A stretch of 9,143 nt of DNA from Dysgonamonadaceae bacterium. GTDB taxonomy: Bacteria; Bacteroidota; Bacteroidia; Bacteroidales; Azobacteroidaceae. The first letter of the stretch is position 1. The number at the start of each line of letters is the position of its first letter. The position numbers were made by a program, and so were the translations under genes. The notes beneath the pieces are model-generated. The model had not been told where the DNA came from and did not search any database. It worked only from the letters and a program-made list of their open reading frames with translations. The stretch spans positions 1 through 9,143 of the forward strand of contig JAISKG010000074.1 in the NCBI GenBank assembly GCA_031261015.1, read 5' to 3'. Of the stretch, positions 6,928-9,143 are shown in pieces.

Positions 6928-7112
6928 CGACTTTTTTTTGAGTGTTTTTTTTCATGCTGTTTGAACGGCATTTAAAGAGTATTTAAATTTGGCTTTTGTG
7001 TGTTAATTTATCGCTTTTAGTTTTTGCTCAAAAATTCGCGTTTGGTTTTTGTTGGTCGCCGCTTTTGGTTTTGCGCGGATTATAATCGCAAAAACAGTGC
7101 ATTCATCTGAGG

Positions 7113-7133
7113 ATTGCGGGTCAAGCCCGCAAT
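7113..7133. repeat. GC-rich hairpin of dispersed intergenic type
   Basis: ATTGCGGG (7113-7120) and CCCGCAAT (7126-7133) form a perfect 8-base stem with loop TCAAG. The surrounding text (GGATTGCGGG...GCAATGACAG) is a kind of intergenic hairpin I have seen in multi-copy form in several bacterial genomes. It lacks a T-run on either side and so is unlikely to be a terminator. Copy number in this genome cannot be judged from one occurrence. Confidence 0.55.
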
Positions 7134-7171
7134 GACAGATAAGTGAAGCGAAGCGACTCGGGCAATGCCGC

Positions 7172-7203
7172 AAAAACAACAGAGGGCGCCCTCAAGCGCC
7201 CTC
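7172..7203 (-). terminator. Rho-independent terminator of the leftward T9SS-type operon
   Basis: On the minus strand, GAGGGCGC (7203-7196), loop TTGAGG, then GCGCCCTC (7189-7182) form a perfect 8-base GC-rich stem followed by TGTTGTTTTTG (7181-7171). It sits 27 bases after the stop of the 113-aa gene, just where a terminator is expected. The segment GAGGGCGCCCTC (7182-7193) is also self-palindromic, giving an alternative fold. Confidence 0.85.
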
Positions 7204-7230
7204 CTTTCGATCATCTTCTAAAACGATAAT

Positions 7231-7572
7231 TTATAAACTAATAGCCTTATTAACTCGTTGTTTATTGCGTAGAACCATAAAAGTTCCATAGAGCAGGCCC
7301 ATGCCGAGCAGCAGAGCTACCGGAACCGGACCGACAGGATCGCTTACCTCGCCGCCGGAATTTCCACCGGGACCCGGAGGAGGACCTACCCGCAAACTGC
7401 CTTCATCATTTGCTTGCGCAAAGGGATCCCCGAATTTGGTTGACGTTACCTGATCGATAGTGATCGTCCGGTCTGTTTTCTTGAACGACAAGGGAGCAGC
7501 TTCGGCCGAGATCGAAAACACAAACAGCATCGCTAAAACGATCCATTTATTTTTATAGGGTGTTGTTTTCAT
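7231..7572 (-). CDS. Small exported protein with Gly/Pro-rich linker and C-terminal membrane anchor (sorting-tail-like)
   Basis: A 113-residue protein. Residues 1-26 form a signal peptide: basic start (MKTTPYKNK), hydrophobic core (WIVLAMLFVFSIS) and AEA|A cleavage near residue 25. The mature part is short and polar, followed by GPPPGPGGNSGGE (63-75). It then ends in PVGPVPVALLLGMGLLYGTF (79-98), a membrane segment, and a basic tail (RNKQR). This arrangement of short motif, hydrophobic helix and basic end is shared by bacterial protein-sorting tails. Similar small proteins with 'PVG/PID' before the helix occur in Bacteroidota, but I cannot assign a named family. The gene starts 13 bases after the stop of the T9SS-type surface protein and before the terminator at 7172-7203, so the two are co-transcribed. 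It may be a membrane partner of the surface protein; that is inference. No specific function is known to me. Confidence 0.75.
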   Translation of the reverse strand: MKTTPYKNKWIVLAMLFVFSISAEAAPLSFKKTDRTITIDQVTSTKFGDPFAQANDEGSLRVGPPPGPGGNSGGEVSDPVGPVPVALLLGMGLLYGTFMVLRNKQRVNKAISL

Positions 7573-7585
7573 AACTATTCTCTGT

Positions 7586-9143
7586 TTACTTATTAATTAC
7601 TTTAACAGTCTTAATTCCCTGAGCCGTAGTTACTTTCACAACATATACGCCTTGAGTTCCCAAAGAATTGAGCGTACATACGGGCGACGATACGCGAGCG
7701 CAGCTTTGTACTTCCTGCCCTTGCGCATTGTAAAGGACTACCGATTGAATCGGATTTGCAACCGTACTCGTGACACTCACGATTCCGTTCTTGCACAATA
7801 CGTTTACTGCTTCCGCGTTCACGTCTTTACTGCCGGTCGGCGTGTTCGGAACAAACGAAATAAAGAAACGGTTTTCATTAGCCGCAGCCGAAGCCGTGTA
7901 ATTGAAAGTATGTACATAAGAAGTCAAACTCGTAAGGTCGATTTGCGAAGGATTAGCTTCGGTATCGATCAAGGCGATTTGCGCATCGTAACGATCCATT
8001 CCGGTGAAAGTCAGGCTGATTTCGCCGTTGAAAGTTGTAGTCAAGCCCAGCGGAATAATGCCTTCGTTGGTATTGATAAAGTTACCCAGTACGGATACAG
8101 GATTTCCTTGAGCATCGGGTTTAAGCATATAGACAGCCGGAATATCGCTTGCCACATCTTGAACCATACGTGCGTCTCTTTCGCCGAATACAGCCGAGCC
8201 ATCGGCGCGATTAGCGATGAAAGCGTGATAATTCCCAGCCGTGTTGCCGGCTGTAATTGCCAATAAATTATTCTCAGAAGCTGCGGCTCTCAAAGTGCCT
8301 TGTCCCGTTACATGAGTCTCAGTAGTAGCGCCATCGGCATAATTAATTTTAGCCAAGTTCAAATTAAACGTTTCCGCTAATGCAGTGTTGTTATCTAACT
8401 TCTCTACCACAAACGATTGCATGGGAGCAATTATTCCGTTGCTCAATCCACCTATGGCAAGCGGCTGCCCCGCACCGGTTTCTGGATTTATAATAGACCA
8501 ACCGGCAAATTGCGATCCGACCAATACTTGGAAATTCGATTTGAACTTCGTCGAATGATCTTTATGCAACTGCCAGAAATGGATGCTGCTCATAAACGGA
8601 TTACCAACCAAAGCAAACGTAGCGTTAGCCATCTGATCTCCTGTTCCGTCAAAGCCTGTTCCGAACGACAAAACCTCCTGTACGTATGCGTCGGACAAGC
8701 GATATGCGTTGTTGGTGCGAGCAACCGTTTCCGCCGGTTTAATACCATCGGCATTGACATAATCGTTACCCGATTTTTTGAAATAATGGAAAGTACTTGT
8801 ACCTGTACCTGCATTATATTCATGGAAAGGATGGCTCTTAAAGAACGGATCCGTGGAAACGCTCGCAAAGAACGGTAATTGTAACTTGCCACCGGTCAGT
8901 TGCAAACCCTTACCTGCCTTAAATTCGTCCGGCATCACATAGTAAATGAAAGCGGTTCCCGCCGTAAATTTTGTATTCAGATCTTCAATCGTGTACCAAT
9001 CGACCGCTCCGTCTTTCGGCTTCAATTCGCTGATATAGATTCTCGGCCAGCCTCCGAAAGTGAAATCGCCCATAAAAGCTTCCTTCACCGGAATTGACAA
9101 AGTATGCCAGTTGCTGTGAGTTAAAGCATTGTCATTGTCATTC
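7586..9143 (-). CDS. T9SS-exported surface protein, C-terminal 518 residues (5' partial)
   Basis: The frame is open to the right edge of the window, and the TTG at 9098-9100 is internal (preceded in frame by NDNDNALTHSNWHT), so the start lies outside. Residue numbers here count from 9142. The body is beta-rich, with 'LVGNPFMSSIHFWQL' (about 178-192) and 'APMQSFVVEK' (239-248), segments common in large Bacteroidales surface proteins. About 443-518 forms a T9SS type A C-terminal sorting domain: IQSVVLYNAQGQEVQ, then LNSLGTQGVYVVKV, ending TAQGIKTVKVINK. By family knowledge this tail directs passage across the outer membrane through the Por machinery and is normally removed, leaving the protein on the surface or released. 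No protease or glycosidase motif is visible in this part, so the role could be adhesin, enzyme or structural. It is followed directly by the 113-aa exported protein and reads as host chromosome rather than phage. Confidence 0.85.
   Translation of the reverse strand, partial: NDNDNALTHSNWHTLSIPVKEAFMGDFTFGGWPRIYISELKPKDGAVDWYTIEDLNTKFTAGTAFIYYVMPDEFKAGKGLQLTGGKLQLPFFASVSTDPFFKSHPFHEYNAGTGTSTFHYFKKSGNDYVNADGIKPAETVARTNNAYRLSDAYVQEVLSFGTGFDGTGDQMANATFALVGNPFMSSIHFWQLHKDHSTKFKSNFQVLVGSQFAGWSIINPETGAGQPLAIGGLSNGIIAPMQSFVVEKLDNNTALAETFNLNLAKINYADGATTETHVTGQGTLRAAASENNLLAITAGNTAGNYHAFIANRADGSAVFGERDARMVQDVASDIPAVYMLKPDAQGNPVSVLGNFINTNEGIIPLGLTTTFNGEISLTFTGMDRYDAQIALIDTEANPSQIDLTSLTSYVHTFNYTASAAANENRFFISFVPNTPTGSKDVNAEAVNVLCKNGIVSVTSTVANPIQSVVLYNAQGQEVQSCARVSSPVCTLNSLGTQGVYVVKVTTAQGIKTVKVINK

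Larger units (their letters stand above)
6810..7230. other. Non-coding region between the methyltransferase and convergent host genes
   Basis: No convincing gene. In order it holds: the right copy of the flanking repeat (6873-6907); a TACCTTTA box on the minus strand (6920-6927); two T8 tracts (6932-6939 and 6945-6952); a small 7-base hairpin with TTGA loop (6954-6960 with 6965-6971, one G-U pair); a stretch rich in repeated TTTGG/TTTTTG words (about 6990-7070); TTTTGCG/CGCAAAA arms (7069-7075, 7087-7093) around the palindrome GATTATAATC (7078-7087); the dispersed-type hairpin at 7113-7133; and the terminator at 7172-7203. No clear plus-strand terminator follows the methyltransferase. The prophage/host junction probably lies here. 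Confidence 0.6.

Noticed and set aside
6932..6952. Phase-variable homopolymer tracts (two T8 runs)
   Set aside because: They lie in non-coding sequence with no convincing gene or promoter whose spacing they would switch; T-runs are common in AT-rich Bacteroidota intergenic DNA.
7652..8266. Plus-strand open frame of 204 codons
   Set aside because: It lies wholly opposite the T9SS surface protein, its translation is rich in Arg/Ser/Cys with no domain signal, and the opposite strand has a clear family domain.
8417..8878. Plus-strand open frame of 153 codons
   Set aside because: Also antisense to the T9SS-type gene; composition looks like a shadow of the true frame and no start context or family features were seen.
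9098..9100. TTG as start codon of the right-hand minus-strand gene
   Set aside because: The frame remains open to the window edge, and a T9SS substrate needs an N-terminal signal peptide, which is absent after this TTG.
1..9143. CRISPR array, tRNA or rRNA gene
   Set aside because: No regularly spaced direct repeats and no cloverleaf or rRNA-like segment were seen on either strand when read by eye.

Overview
The window looks like the late end of a prophage (tail and host-recognition genes) joined to host chromosome in a member of the Bacteroidales. Two things point to this group. The minus-strand gene at the right end finishes with a C-terminal domain of the type IX secretion (T9SS) type A sorting class, which is confined to the Bacteroidota and typical of Porphyromonadaceae-like lineages. 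In addition, starts are preceded by A-rich stretches rather than clear Shine-Dalgarno sequences, and several TAnnTTTG-like -7 boxes are visible. Base composition is uneven: the receptor-binding-like gene at 4409-5500 is much AT-richer than the first tail gene.

Left block (1-5855, all plus strand, tightly packed): a 5'-truncated large tail protein (1-2829), an unrecognised 88-aa protein (2842-3108), a 141-aa protein with an alanine-rich helical stem (3113-3538), a GT-A glycosyltransferase-like protein with a DxD motif (3556-4416), a tail-tip/receptor-binding candidate with an Asp-box (4409-5500), and a small membrane protein with HExxH plus a downstream Glu (5505-5855). Gaps are 4 to 17 bases, with one 8-base overlap, so this reads as one late operon. 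The tail proteins probably build the distal tail. The glycosyltransferase-like protein and the receptor-binding candidate sit next to each other and are translationally coupled.

Middle block (5856-6029): a non-coding segment with a striking nested inverted repeat. It has a perfect 10-base outer pair, a perfect 15-base middle pair and a 5-base core pair. On the minus strand it is preceded by a consensus-like -7 box, TACTTTTG, placed so that a transcript would begin at the outer stem. It could be a bidirectional terminator, an operator or a structured small RNA. A D12-class (Dam-family) DNA adenine methyltransferase follows (6030-6809). Short related sequences lie on both sides of this gene (5859-5885 and 6873-6907), as if it were an inserted cassette.

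Right block: 6810-7230 is non-coding. It has two T8 tracts, a GC-rich dispersed-type hairpin (7113-7133) and a convincing rho-independent terminator for the leftward genes (7172-7203). Two minus-strand genes then follow in the order of transcription: a 5'-truncated T9SS-exported surface protein (9143 to 7586), and 13 bases later a 113-aa exported protein with a Gly/Pro-rich linker and a C-terminal membrane anchor (7572 to 7231). These look like host genes, so the prophage/host junction probably lies within 6810-7230. No integrase, att site or tRNA was identified to prove it.
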